From assembly GCA_038234045.1 (NCBI GenBank), contig JBBSUX010000141.1, forward strand, positions 1 to 9,098: DNA of 9,098 nucleotides, given 5' to 3'. The translations under genes and the position numbers were made by a program. The notes under the pieces are model-generated. The model saw only the letters and a list, made by a program, of their open reading frames with translations. It was not told the origin of the DNA and did not search any database. Below are positions 1-5,957 of this stretch, piece by piece (within the stretch, counting starts at the first letter, position 1; every line of letters begins with the position of its first letter). This DNA is from JBBSUX01 sp038234045. GTDB taxonomy: Bacteria > Pseudomonadota > Gammaproteobacteria > Burkholderiales > Burkholderiaceae_C.

Positions 1-56
<56 letters not shown>

Positions 57-58
57 GC

Positions 59-94
59 CACCGTGATTCTAGCGACGACGGGCCTTTTGCCCAA
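59..94 (-). promoter_or_regulatory. Sigma70-type promoter of the tRNA gene
   Basis: On the minus strand there is TTGGGC at 94-89 (-35 like), a spacer of exactly 17 bp, and TAGAAT at 71-66 (5 of 6 matches to TATAAT). Transcription would start near 59, about three bases before the mature tRNA 5' end at 56, so the leader would be very short. The discriminator between the -10 and the tRNA is GC-rich (CACGGTGG), as is common for stable-RNA promoters under stringent control. The promoter sits in the 41-bp gap between the hrcA stop codon and the tRNA, so the tRNA need not depend on hrcA transcription. It is predicted from sequence only. Confidence 0.5.
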
Positions 95-97
95 TGG

Positions 98-1102
98 TCA
101 ATTGCGGTGGCTGAGGGCGTTGCTCAGCAGGCGCGAGGTGATGTCCACGATCTGGATCATTCGGTCGTAGGGCATGCGAGTGGGGCCGATCACGCCCAGC
201 GTGCCGACAACCGTGCCGTTGACCGCGTAAGGTGCGCTCACCACGGACAACTCCTCGATGGGAATCACAGTGCTCTCGCCGCCGATGTAGATGCGCACGC
301 CCGCGGCCTGGCTGGATATATCCAGAAGCCGCATGAGCTGTGTCTTCTGCTCGAAAAGATCGAAAGCCCGGCGCAGCTGTCCCATGTCGCTGGAGAAGTC
401 GGTCACCGCAAGCAAATTGCGCTCACCGGAAATCACGACGTCATCTTGTGCTTCGGTCAGCGCATCGGAGCTGACATTGACAGCCGCATTCATCAACGAG
501 GCGATTTCGGTTTGCAGGGCTTCGACTTCGGTCTTCAGCCGTTCGCGAACCTGCTCGATCGCGAGCCCTGCGTAGTGCGTGTTGAGGATGTTGGAAGCCT
601 CGATCAGTTGCGACTGCGTGAAGTCGGTCTCGGTGAAGATCACGCGGTTCTGCACATCGCCATCTGGCGCGACGATGATGACCAGAATGCGGCGTTCAGA
701 GAGCCTCAAAAATTCGATATGGCGGAACACGGATGTACGCCGCGGCGCCATCACCACACCGACGAACTGCGACAAGCTCGAGAGCATGTGCGCCGCGCTG
801 GCAATGACCTTCTGTGGCTGATCGGGGACAAGCGGCGCAGCGCGCAATTGCGCCTGTTCTGCAGTCAGCATGGTGTCGACGAAAAGGCGATAGCCCCGCG
901 CCGTCGGAATGCGCCCGGCCGAGGTGTGCGGGCTGGTGATGAGACCGAGATCTTCCAGATCCGCCATCACATTGCGCACAGTGGCGGGTGAAAGCTCGAT
1001 GCCGGTGGCCCGCGAAAGGGTTCGCGATCCGACAGGCTGGCCGTCAGCGATGTAGCGCTCTACCAAAGCCTTCAGCAGCAACTTCGCGCGGTCATCGAGC
1101 AT
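98..1102 (-). CDS. hrcA: HrcA, heat-inducible transcription repressor
   Basis: This is a 334-residue protein of the usual length for HrcA, the repressor that binds CIRCE operators upstream of groESL and dnaK operons and uses GroEL to sense unfolded protein. The N-terminal winged helix-turn-helix spans about residues 1-76: GSRTLSRATGIELSPATVRN (25-44) contains the recognition helix, followed by the hallmark SPHTSAGRIPTARGYRLFVD (57-76). The remainder is the GAF-like dimerisation and regulatory domain, including the ERNLLAV and RIYIGGE segments conserved in the family. The ATG at 1102 is supported by MLDDRAKLLLKALVERYI, which matches normal HrcA N-termini. No Shine-Dalgarno sequence precedes it; see the -10 entry at 1109. 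The gene is divergent from nadK across 28 bp and lies upstream of the tRNA on the same strand. No CIRCE inverted repeat is visible nearby, so autoregulation through CIRCE is not supported here. Confidence 0.97.
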   Translation of the reverse strand: MLDDRAKLLLKALVERYIADGQPVGSRTLSRATGIELSPATVRNVMADLEDLGLITSPHTSAGRIPTARGYRLFVDTMLTAEQAQLRAAPLVPDQPQKVIASAAHMLSSLSQFVGVVMAPRRTSVFRHIEFLRLSERRILVIIVAPDGDVQNRVIFTETDFTQSQLIEASNILNTHYAGLAIEQVRERLKTEVEALQTEIASLMNAAVNVSSDALTEAQDDVVISGERNLLAVTDFSSDMGQLRRAFDLFEQKTQLMRLLDISSQAAGVRIYIGGESTVIPIEELSVVSAPYAVNGTVVGTLGVIGPTRMPYDRMIQIVDITSRLLSNALSHRN

Positions 1103-1108
1103 GTGATG

Positions 1109-1114
1109 ATTTTA
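1109..1114 (-). promoter_or_regulatory. Putative -10 hexamer of hrcA, giving a leaderless start
   Basis: Minus-strand TAAAAT at 1114-1109 matches TATAAT at five of six positions. Counting its last base as -7 puts +1 at 1102, which is the A of the hrcA ATG. The bases before the ATG (CATTAAAATCATCAC) contain no Shine-Dalgarno-like purine run, which fits a leaderless mRNA. The -35 at the usual spacing (GGAACA at 1137-1132) is poor, so this is a tentative assignment. It overlaps the control region of the divergent nadK gene. Confidence 0.35.
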
Positions 1115-1115
1115 A

Positions 1116-1124
1116 TGATGTAAT
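1116..1124 (+). promoter_or_regulatory. Putative extended -10 of nadK, giving a leaderless start
   Basis: The hexamer TGTAAT at 1119-1124 matches TATAAT at five of six positions and is directly preceded by TGA at 1116-1118, the TGn of an extended -10. Counting the last base as -7 puts +1 at 1131, the A of the nadK ATG. No -35 is recognisable, which extended -10 promoters tolerate. No Shine-Dalgarno sequence is present before the ATG. The assignment rests on this arithmetic and the absence of any other space for a promoter in the 28-bp gap; a promoter inside hrcA remains possible. Confidence 0.35.
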
Positions 1125-1130
1125 TTGTGA

Positions 1131-2024
1131 ATGTTCCCCCGATTCGGTCATGTTGCTCTCGTGGGCAAATACCACACGCCGGTAGCGCCTTCGCAGGCAG
1201 ACGCCACGCGCGATGCGCTTTCAGAGATCGCCGCGTTTTTGCAGGCGCAGGGATGCGAGGTTTCGATGGAGGCCAACACGGCAGCCGGTACTGGCCTTCC
1301 CTACGCTTCACTCGATGTCGAAGCGATCGGCGCCCATTGCGATCTGGCAGTGGTCGTTGGCGGCGACGGAACGATGCTGGGCATTGGTCGGCAGCTGGCT
1401 TGCCACGGGGTGCCCTTGGTCGGCATCAACCAGGGGCGACTCGGCTTCATTACCGATATCGCGCTGGACGACTACCGCGCGACGCTGCAGGCGATGCTCT
1501 CGGGTGAATATGATGAGGAGCGTCGCAGCCTGATGCAGGCATCGGTCGTGCGAGAAGGCGCTACCGTCTTTGAGGCGCTTGCCATGAACGACGTGGTGGT
1601 CAACCGCGGGGCGACTTCCGGCATGGTCGAACTGCGCATCGAGGTCGATGGCCACTTTGTCTCGAACCAGCGCGCCGACGGCCTCATCATCGCCTCGCCT
1701 ACCGGCTCCACCGCGTATGCGTTGTCGGCGGGCGGTCCCATGCTGCATCCCGCGATCGCAGGATGGGTCATGGTGCCGATCGCGCCGCATACACTATCAA
1801 ACCGACCTATCGTGCTTGCAGATACAGCGCATATAGCTATTGAAATAGTAGCTGGTCGGGATGCCAGCGCAAATTTCGACATGCAGTCGCTGGCGTCGCT
1901 CATGCATGGCGACCGCGTTGAAGTGATGCGTTCACGTCACGAGGCGCGCTTTCTGCACCCACGCGGATGGAACTACTTCGCCACATTGCGGCGTAAGCTG
2001 CACTGGAACGAAGGAGGTTCCTGA
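1131..2024 (+). CDS. nadK: NAD kinase (ATP/polyphosphate-NAD+ 2'-phosphotransferase)
   Basis: This cytoplasmic enzyme phosphorylates NAD+ to NADP+ and is the only route to NADP in most bacteria. The 297-residue length is normal. Visible motifs are the GGDG nucleotide motif (77-80, within VVVGGDGTMLG), GINQGRLGFITD (98-109), the NAD-binding N153-D154 in AMNDVVV, SPTGSTAYALSAGGP (189-203), and PIAPHTLSNRP (216-226). The C-terminus WNYFATLRRKLHWNEGG is typical of beta-proteobacterial NadK. The ATG at 1131 gives MFPRFGHVALVGKY, which agrees with family N-termini. It heads a group with recN and rapZ; its last codons carry the recN ribosome binding site. Codons between about 1789 and 1856 (ACA, CTA, TCA, CGA, CCT, ATA, ATA, GTA) are AT-rich and unlike the rest of the gene, although the protein there still reads as NadK; see the repeat entry at 1823. 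Confidence 0.97.
   Translation: MFPRFGHVALVGKYHTPVAPSQADATRDALSEIAAFLQAQGCEVSMEANTAAGTGLPYASLDVEAIGAHCDLAVVVGGDGTMLGIGRQLACHGVPLVGINQGRLGFITDIALDDYRATLQAMLSGEYDEERRSLMQASVVREGATVFEALAMNDVVVNRGATSGMVELRIEVDGHFVSNQRADGLIIASPTGSTAYALSAGGPMLHPAIAGWVMVPIAPHTLSNRPIVLADTAHIAIEIVAGRDASANFDMQSLASLMHGDRVEVMRSRHEARFLHPRGWNYFATLRRKLHWNEGGS
1823..1854 (-). repeat. Palindromic repeat-like patch inside the nadK reading frame
   Basis: The palindrome AGCTA (1835-1839) - 9 nt - TAGCT (1849-1853) has the same 5-9-5 geometry as the one at 4755-4773 in the rapZ-fdsD spacer, and both sit beside the 9-mer TACAGCGCA (1823-1831 here, 4774-4782 there). Read on the minus strand, the patch begins CAGCTACTATTTCAATAGCT, and the resemblance to the comamonad intergenic repeat continues weakly upstream through 1800-1822. 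In nadK it encodes residues 235-242 (IAIEIVAG) with ATA, ATA and GTA codons that are rare in this GC-rich DNA. Whether it is a true repeat copy or chance similarity cannot be settled from two examples. Confidence 0.4.
2011..2018 (+). promoter_or_regulatory. Ribosome binding site of recN inside the nadK 3' end
   Basis: AAGGAGGT is a perfect match to the anti-Shine-Dalgarno sequence and lies nine bases before the GTG at 2028. It encodes part of the C-terminal EGG of NadK. It fixes GTG 2028 as the recN start and indicates efficient translation of recN from the shared mRNA, only 3 nt after the nadK stop. Confidence 0.85.
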
Positions 2025-2027
2025 GCC

Positions 2028-3782
2028 GTGACGCTCAAACGCATCGCCCTGCGCGATTTCGCCATCGTCGAAGCGCTGGAGCTCGATCTGGAAGACGGCT
2101 TCGTCGTCCTCACCGGGGAGACCGGCGCGGGCAAGTCGATCCTGATCGACGCGCTGCAGCTTGCCCTCGGCAGCCGCGCCGACGCTGGCCTGGTGCGCGA
2201 AGGTGCGGCTCGTGCAGAAGTGGCGGCCGAATTCCAGCCCGGCGATTTGCTGCACGCCTGGCTGCAGGAAGCGGGTTTTGAGGTCGCCGAAACGCTCCTC
2301 GTTCGGCGAACCGTGGACGCTCAGGGCAAGAGCCGGGGCTGGATCAACGGCAGTGCCGCCACTGCGGCCCAGCTGCGGGCCGTGGGCGACCAGCTGGTCG
2401 ATATTCACGGCCAGCATGCCTGGCACAGCCTGACCAGACCGGCAGCTGTGCGCGGCTTGTTGGACGCATTCGCTGGCATCGACACCACTCCTCTTTCAGC
2501 CCTGTGGCACCACTGGCGCAGCGCCAGCCGCATGCTCGAATCCGCTCGCGGAGCGCAAAACACCCTGCAGCAGGAGCGAGAACGACTGGCCTGGCAAATC
2601 AGCGAGGTGGACAAGCTTGCGCCCGGTGCGGATGAATGGGCCGAACTCAATGCAAGACACACGCGACTCTCGCATGCGCAGTCGTTGATCGAGGCAGCGC
2701 AGCAGGCGGGCGCGCTTCTTGAGGATGACCGAGCGAACACCGACGGCGGCGCTTTGAACAAGCTGGCGCGCGCGCAGTCGCTGCTCGAGGCGCAGGCGCA
2801 TCTGGAGCCGGAATTCACAACCCTCGCCGAGGAACTGGGGTCGGCTTTGGCCACAGCGGAAGATGCTGCCCGGAGCCTCCAGGCTTATTTGCGGCGCACC
2901 GATGCTGATCCGGCCTCATTGGGTGCGTTCGACGAGCGCGTTGCCCTGTGGCTCTCGCTCTCCAGACGTTATCACCGCGCGCCGGAAGAATTGCCCGGGC
3001 TGCATCAGGGCTGGCGCACGGATCTGGCACGACTCGAGGCCAGCGCTGACCTGACCGCGCTTCACGAAACCGAGACACAAACAGGCAAAGCTTACGAACG
3101 GCTGGCGCGTGAAGTTTCGCGCAAACGCAAAGCGGCCGCCCCGCAACTCTCGCGGCAGATCACCGAGGCGATGCAGGGGCTCGGTATGCAGGGCGGACGA
3201 TTCGAAGTCGCCATCGAATCTGCCGAAGCCGGGCCAGAAGGAGCCGACGACATCGCGTTTCTCGCCGCAGGCCATGCCGGCAACACACCGCGACCCGTCG
3301 GCAAGGTGGCTTCAGGCGGGGAGCTCTCGCGCATCGCGCTGGCCATTGCGGTCACCACTAGCCAGCTCGGTTCGGCTCCGACATTGATCTTCGACGAAGT
3401 GGATGCCGGCATCGGCGGTGCGGTTGGCCAGACTGTCGGCCAGTTGATGCGGCAGCTCGGCCATGACCGACAGGTACTGGCCGTTACCCATCTGGCACAG
3501 GTGGCAGCGTGTGCCGACCATCACCTGCGCGTGTTGAAGCAGCAGAGCCCAATAAAGAACAGGCCTGGCGCTCCTCTCAGCGTCGTCGTTCCGCTCGACG
3601 CTGACGGCCGCGTGGCAGAGATATCCAGGATGCTGGGAGGAGACGCCGGCTCGCCTACCAGCCTGGCACATGCGCGCGAGATGCGGGATCAATCCGGCGC
3701 AGTGCCGCGCGGCTCCGGCGCCCCTTTTGTCCCATCGTTACCTTCCGTACCTTCCGTACCTTCCATGAGCGACGCACCATGA
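2028..3782 (+). CDS. recN: RecN, DNA double-strand break repair ATPase (SMC-like)
   Basis: RecN is an SMC-family ATPase that is recruited early to double-strand breaks and works with RecA in recombinational repair. The N-terminal half-domain contains the Walker A motif GETGAGKS (30-37); the middle is a long, charged coiled-coil region of about residues 150-390; the C-terminal half-domain has the ABC signature ASGGELSR (428-435), Walker B LIFDEVD (453-459) and the H-loop VTHLAQVAA. The GTG start follows a perfect ribosome binding site. At 584 residues it is somewhat longer than usual: family similarity ends near SLAHAREM (about 552), and the last 32 residues form a low-complexity tail rich in Pro, Ser and Val, encoded partly by a 9-bp tandem repeat. 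The stop overlaps the rapZ start (ATGA). No LexA box or separate promoter is evident, so expression probably comes from nadK, unlike SOS-induced recN of E. coli. Confidence 0.96.
   Translation: MTLKRIALRDFAIVEALELDLEDGFVVLTGETGAGKSILIDALQLALGSRADAGLVREGAARAEVAAEFQPGDLLHAWLQEAGFEVAETLLVRRTVDAQGKSRGWINGSAATAAQLRAVGDQLVDIHGQHAWHSLTRPAAVRGLLDAFAGIDTTPLSALWHHWRSASRMLESARGAQNTLQQERERLAWQISEVDKLAPGADEWAELNARHTRLSHAQSLIEAAQQAGALLEDDRANTDGGALNKLARAQSLLEAQAHLEPEFTTLAEELGSALATAEDAARSLQAYLRRTDADPASLGAFDERVALWLSLSRRYHRAPEELPGLHQGWRTDLARLEASADLTALHETETQTGKAYERLAREVSRKRKAAAPQLSRQITEAMQGLGMQGGRFEVAIESAEAGPEGADDIAFLAAGHAGNTPRPVGKVASGGELSRIALAIAVTTSQLGSAPTLIFDEVDAGIGGAVGQTVGQLMRQLGHDRQVLAVTHLAQVAACADHHLRVLKQQSPIKNRPGAPLSVVVPLDADGRVAEISRMLGGDAGSPTSLAHAREMRDQSGAVPRGSGAPFVPSLPSVPSVPSMSDAP
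3740..3766 (+). repeat. Three tandem copies of a 9-bp unit (ACCTTCCGT) at the recN 3' end
   Basis: The copies are at 3740-3748, 3749-3757 and 3758-3766; the last has one change (ACCTTCCAT). Because the unit is 9 bp, each copy adds three residues in frame and yields the PSVPSVPS part of the RecN tail. Such arrays can expand or shrink by slippage without breaking the frame or the rapZ overlap. Confidence 0.85.
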
Positions 3783-4744
3783 CACACGACAGCGCAGCGC
3801 CGGCAGACCTGATCAGGGCGTCCACGATGATCCCGGAAATACCCCCGATCGCCCCGGCGTCCGGCCTTGAGATCGTCCTCATCACCGGAATGTCAGGATC
3901 GGGAAAAACCGTTGCACTGCATGCGCTGGAAGACGCCGGCTTTTTCTGTGTAGACAACCTGCCGCCTGAGCTACTACTGCCTTTGGTGGCGCTCGAGCAG
4001 CGGCATGGTGCAACGCGGGTGGCCATCGCAGTGGATGTGCGCAGTGCCGCATCGCTCCCGCTGCTGCCCCAGCAGCTCGCCGTGCTGCAGGCGCAAGGTG
4101 TGGCAATACGCCGGCTCTTTCTCGATTCCAACACAGACATTCTGGTGCGACGCTATTCCGAAACGCGGCGTCGGCATCCGCTTTCGTCGCCCGGTGCCCA
4201 TGATCAGTTACTTGCGTTGATCCAGGCGATCGAGCTCGAGCGCGAACTTCTGGCCGACCTGCGCGAAGGCGCGCATGTGATCGACTCGAGCCAGATGCGG
4301 GGCTCCCAGCTGCAAGGCTATGTCAAGGCGACCATTTCAGCATCGGCCAAAGGTCTCTTGCTGGTCTTCCAGTCATTTGCCTTCAAACGAGGCATTCCTG
4401 TGGATGCCGACTTCGTGTTCGATGTCCGCATGCTGCCGAATCCGTATTACGAGGTCGAACTTCGTCCATTCAGCGGCCGTGATGAGCCGGTTGCCCGATT
4501 TCTGGCGGTGCAGCCTGAAGTCGCGCGCATGCAGGCTGACATCGAAGCGTTTATGTCTCACTGGCTCGTTGAGCTGGCACGCAATCACCGCAGCTACGTG
4601 ACGGTTGGCATCGGATGCACCGGCGGGCAGCACCGCTCGGTCTATCTGGTCGAGCAGCTCTCGGCAGCGTTTTCCGGGGGCTGGAACACGCTCACGCGCC
4701 ACCGCGAGCTCGACGCATCTCAGCCACCAAGTCAGACCGGTTGA
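3779..4744 (+). CDS. rapZ: RapZ (YhbJ) family P-loop protein, RNase adapter
   Basis: RapZ in E. coli binds the sRNAs GlmY and GlmZ, delivers GlmZ to RNase E, and so controls glucosamine-6-phosphate synthase. Here the Walker A motif GMSGSGKT is at 37-44, followed by HALEDAGFFCVDNLPPELL, the VDVRS strand and a C-terminal domain with GIGCTGGQHRSVYLVEQL (277-294), all diagnostic. The ATG at 3779 overlaps the recN stop (ATGA), suggesting translational coupling. It gives 321 residues and an N-terminal extension of about 28 relative to most family members; an internal ATG at 3827, with a weak AGGG eight bases upstream, would give 305 residues and a more usual N-terminus. The C-terminal tail lacks the basic residues used for sRNA binding in E. 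coli. The usual neighbours ptsN and hprK are absent from the window. The nucleotide-binding function is secure; an sRNA role here is not. Confidence 0.93.
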   Translation: MTHDSAAPADLIRASTMIPEIPPIAPASGLEIVLITGMSGSGKTVALHALEDAGFFCVDNLPPELLLPLVALEQRHGATRVAIAVDVRSAASLPLLPQQLAVLQAQGVAIRRLFLDSNTDILVRRYSETRRRHPLSSPGAHDQLLALIQAIELERELLADLREGAHVIDSSQMRGSQLQGYVKATISASAKGLLLVFQSFAFKRGIPVDADFVFDVRMLPNPYYEVELRPFSGRDEPVARFLAVQPEVARMQADIEAFMSHWLVELARNHRSYVTVGIGCTGGQHRSVYLVEQLSAAFSGGWNTLTRHRELDASQPPSQTG

Positions 4745-4753
4745 GGTGGCCGT

Positions 4754-4797
4754 CAGCTATATTTTATGTAGCTTACAGCGCACAACGATACTGCGCT
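4754..4797. repeat. Palindromic intergenic element, possibly a bidirectional terminator
   Basis: The 70-bp convergent gap between rapZ and fdsD (4745-4814) holds two adjacent stem-loops: AGCTA (4755-4759) / TAGCT (4769-4773) with a 9-nt loop, and AGCGCA (4777-4782) / TGCGCT (4792-4797) with a 9-nt loop, followed on the plus strand by AGAGCCCTAAAACC. On the minus strand, which is relevant to the fds operon, the order is reversed and GGTTTTAGGG precedes the stems. No clean T tract follows either stem, so strong intrinsic termination is not shown. The pattern resembles a repeat that I recall as common between genes of Comamonadaceae, and a related sequence occurs inside nadK at 1823-1854. Confidence 0.5.
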
Positions 4798-4814
4798 AGA
4801 GCCCTAAAACCATG

Positions 4815-5036
4815 TTAATCGAGCATGCTGCGATGCTCTATCACGGCTTCATGCACGATGGGCTTCAAGTTGGTATCACCCGCATCAAAGGCTGCCAAAA
4901 ACTGGCGTCGCATGCGGGGTTCCCAGAACTTGCGGATGTGGTCGGCGATGTCATGCCGCGCTTCCTTGCGATCGGGCATCGAATCGAAGAAATCGCCGAT
5001 CCGGTTAGCCATGGTGACGAGGTTGTCGGAGTCCAT
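4815..5036 (-). CDS. fdsD: Formate dehydrogenase delta subunit FdsD
   Basis: This small protein (73 residues from ATG 5036) matches the FdsD family: MDSDNLVTMANRIGDFFDSMPDRKEARHDIADHIRKFWEPRMR..., with the hallmark IRKFWEPRMR and a C-terminal PIVHEA helix. FdsD is the last gene of fdsGBACD operons. It is not a redox subunit; in Rhodobacter capsulatus it is needed, with FdsC, for producing active molybdenum-containing enzyme. The ATG at 5036 is chosen because family members begin directly at this Met and a GAGAGAA purine run lies upstream. An in-frame TTG at 5051, which overlaps the fdhD stop TGA, would add five residues and couple translation. It lies 11 nt downstream of fdhD on the same transcript and ends at the palindromic spacer element. 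Confidence 0.9.
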   Translation of the reverse strand: MDSDNLVTMANRIGDFFDSMPDRKEARHDIADHIRKFWEPRMRRQFLAAFDAGDTNLKPIVHEAVIEHRSMLD

Positions 5037-5047
5037 CAATGGTTCTC

Positions 5048-5926
5048 TCAAAGCTTGTTGGCCAAAATTGCGGAAACTTGTGAGGCAGGCTGTTCTGCCA
5101 GGCGCTCCGGATGCGCATAGATGTTCAGACTTTCGTCTCGCGCGAAACCGACCAGAGTGAGCCCGCAGGCTTCGGCCAGATCGACGGCGAGACCGGTCAC
5201 GCCAGATACCGCTGCCAGCAGTGAAGCACCGCAGCGAACTGTCTTGCCAGCCATCTCGTAGCTCGCTCGACTCGTCACCACAACAAAACCGGTGCCGGGA
5301 TCCGTACCCGCGGCGGCTAGGGCACCGACCAGTTTGTCGAGCGCGTTGTGCCGCCCCACATCCTCGCGCACTAGCGCCACATCACCGTCGGCGGCGCACC
5401 ACGCGGCCGCATGCGTGGCACCGGTCCGCGCATGCAATGGCTGCCGCGCGGCGAGCGTGTGCAGCGCGCGGTGCACCGCTTCGGGATTGAATGTGGCGGT
5501 GTTATCCAGCGGTAGCGGCATGCGAACTGCTTGCGGCAGGCTCTCCGTTCCGCAGAGCCCGCAGCCAGTTCGGCCGGCCAGGCTCCTACGACGATCCTTG
5601 AGCGCGGCAAAAGCAGCTGAGCCGATTTCGATCTGTACCGCGATGCCTAGCGGCCCGGGCACAACCTCGATCCCCCGCACTTGCGAGCGATCAGCCACGA
5701 TGTCTTCAGTAAGCGAAAAGCCCAACGCGAAATCTTCAAGGTCGGCGGGTGTTGCCAGCATCACCGCGTGCGAAACACCGTTGTATTCAAGCGCAATCGG
5801 CACCTCTTCGGCCACCTCGTCTTCGGCAAGCTGCCAGCGACCCTGCGCCCGGCGCTGCATGGTCAGCTTGCGGCGGGCTTGGGGCACTAGCAAAGTGAGC
5901 TGTACCGGGTTGGACGTTCCACTCAC
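5048..5926 (-). CDS. fdhD: FdhD / FdsC, formate dehydrogenase sulfurtransferase accessory protein
   Basis: FdhD carries sulfur from a cysteine desulfurase to the bis-MGD cofactor, producing the sulfido-ligated molybdenum that formate dehydrogenases need; in fdsGBACD operons it is called FdsC. Landmarks are EEVPIALEYNGVSHAVMLATPADLEDFALGFSLTE near the N-terminus, the sulfur-relay cysteines in TGCGLCGTESL (122 and 125, counting from GTG 5926; E. coli Cys121/Cys124), REDVGRHNALDKLVGA, the RASYEMAGK segment and FARDESLNIY. The start is uncertain. The first ATG (5860) gives only 17 residues before the conserved block, GTG 5926 gives 292 residues and a gap of 31 nt after fdsA, while TTG 5968 or TTG 5989 would overlap fdsA. 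None has a good Shine-Dalgarno sequence. I take GTG 5926 as a compromise in length. Both cysteines and the conserved core are intact, so this gene looks functional. Confidence 0.93.
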   Translation of the reverse strand: MSGTSNPVQLTLLVPQARRKLTMQRRAQGRWQLAEDEVAEEVPIALEYNGVSHAVMLATPADLEDFALGFSLTEDIVADRSQVRGIEVVPGPLGIAVQIEIGSAAFAALKDRRRSLAGRTGCGLCGTESLPQAVRMPLPLDNTATFNPEAVHRALHTLAARQPLHARTGATHAAAWCAADGDVALVREDVGRHNALDKLVGALAAAGTDPGTGFVVVTSRASYEMAGKTVRCGASLLAAVSGVTGLAVDLAEACGLTLVGFARDESLNIYAHPERLAEQPASQVSAILANKL

Positions 5927-5957
5927 GACGGCACACGCACTTTCACCGGCAATCGAC

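Noticed and set aside
80..92. GGGC-CTTTT-GCCC hairpin between hrcA and the tRNA as an intrinsic terminator of hrcA
   Set aside because: The stem is only 4 bp and has no T tract on the minus strand. The same bases are better explained as part of the tRNA promoter.
312..325. 14-bp perfect palindrome CTGGATATATCCAG inside hrcA as an operator
   Set aside because: It lies deep within the hrcA coding region, encodes ordinary LLDISS residues, does not resemble CIRCE and has no second copy in the window.
1103..1130. CIRCE operator (TTAGCACTC-N9-GAGTGCTAA) in the hrcA control region
   Set aside because: No half-site or inverted repeat of this kind is present in the short intergenic region or next to it.
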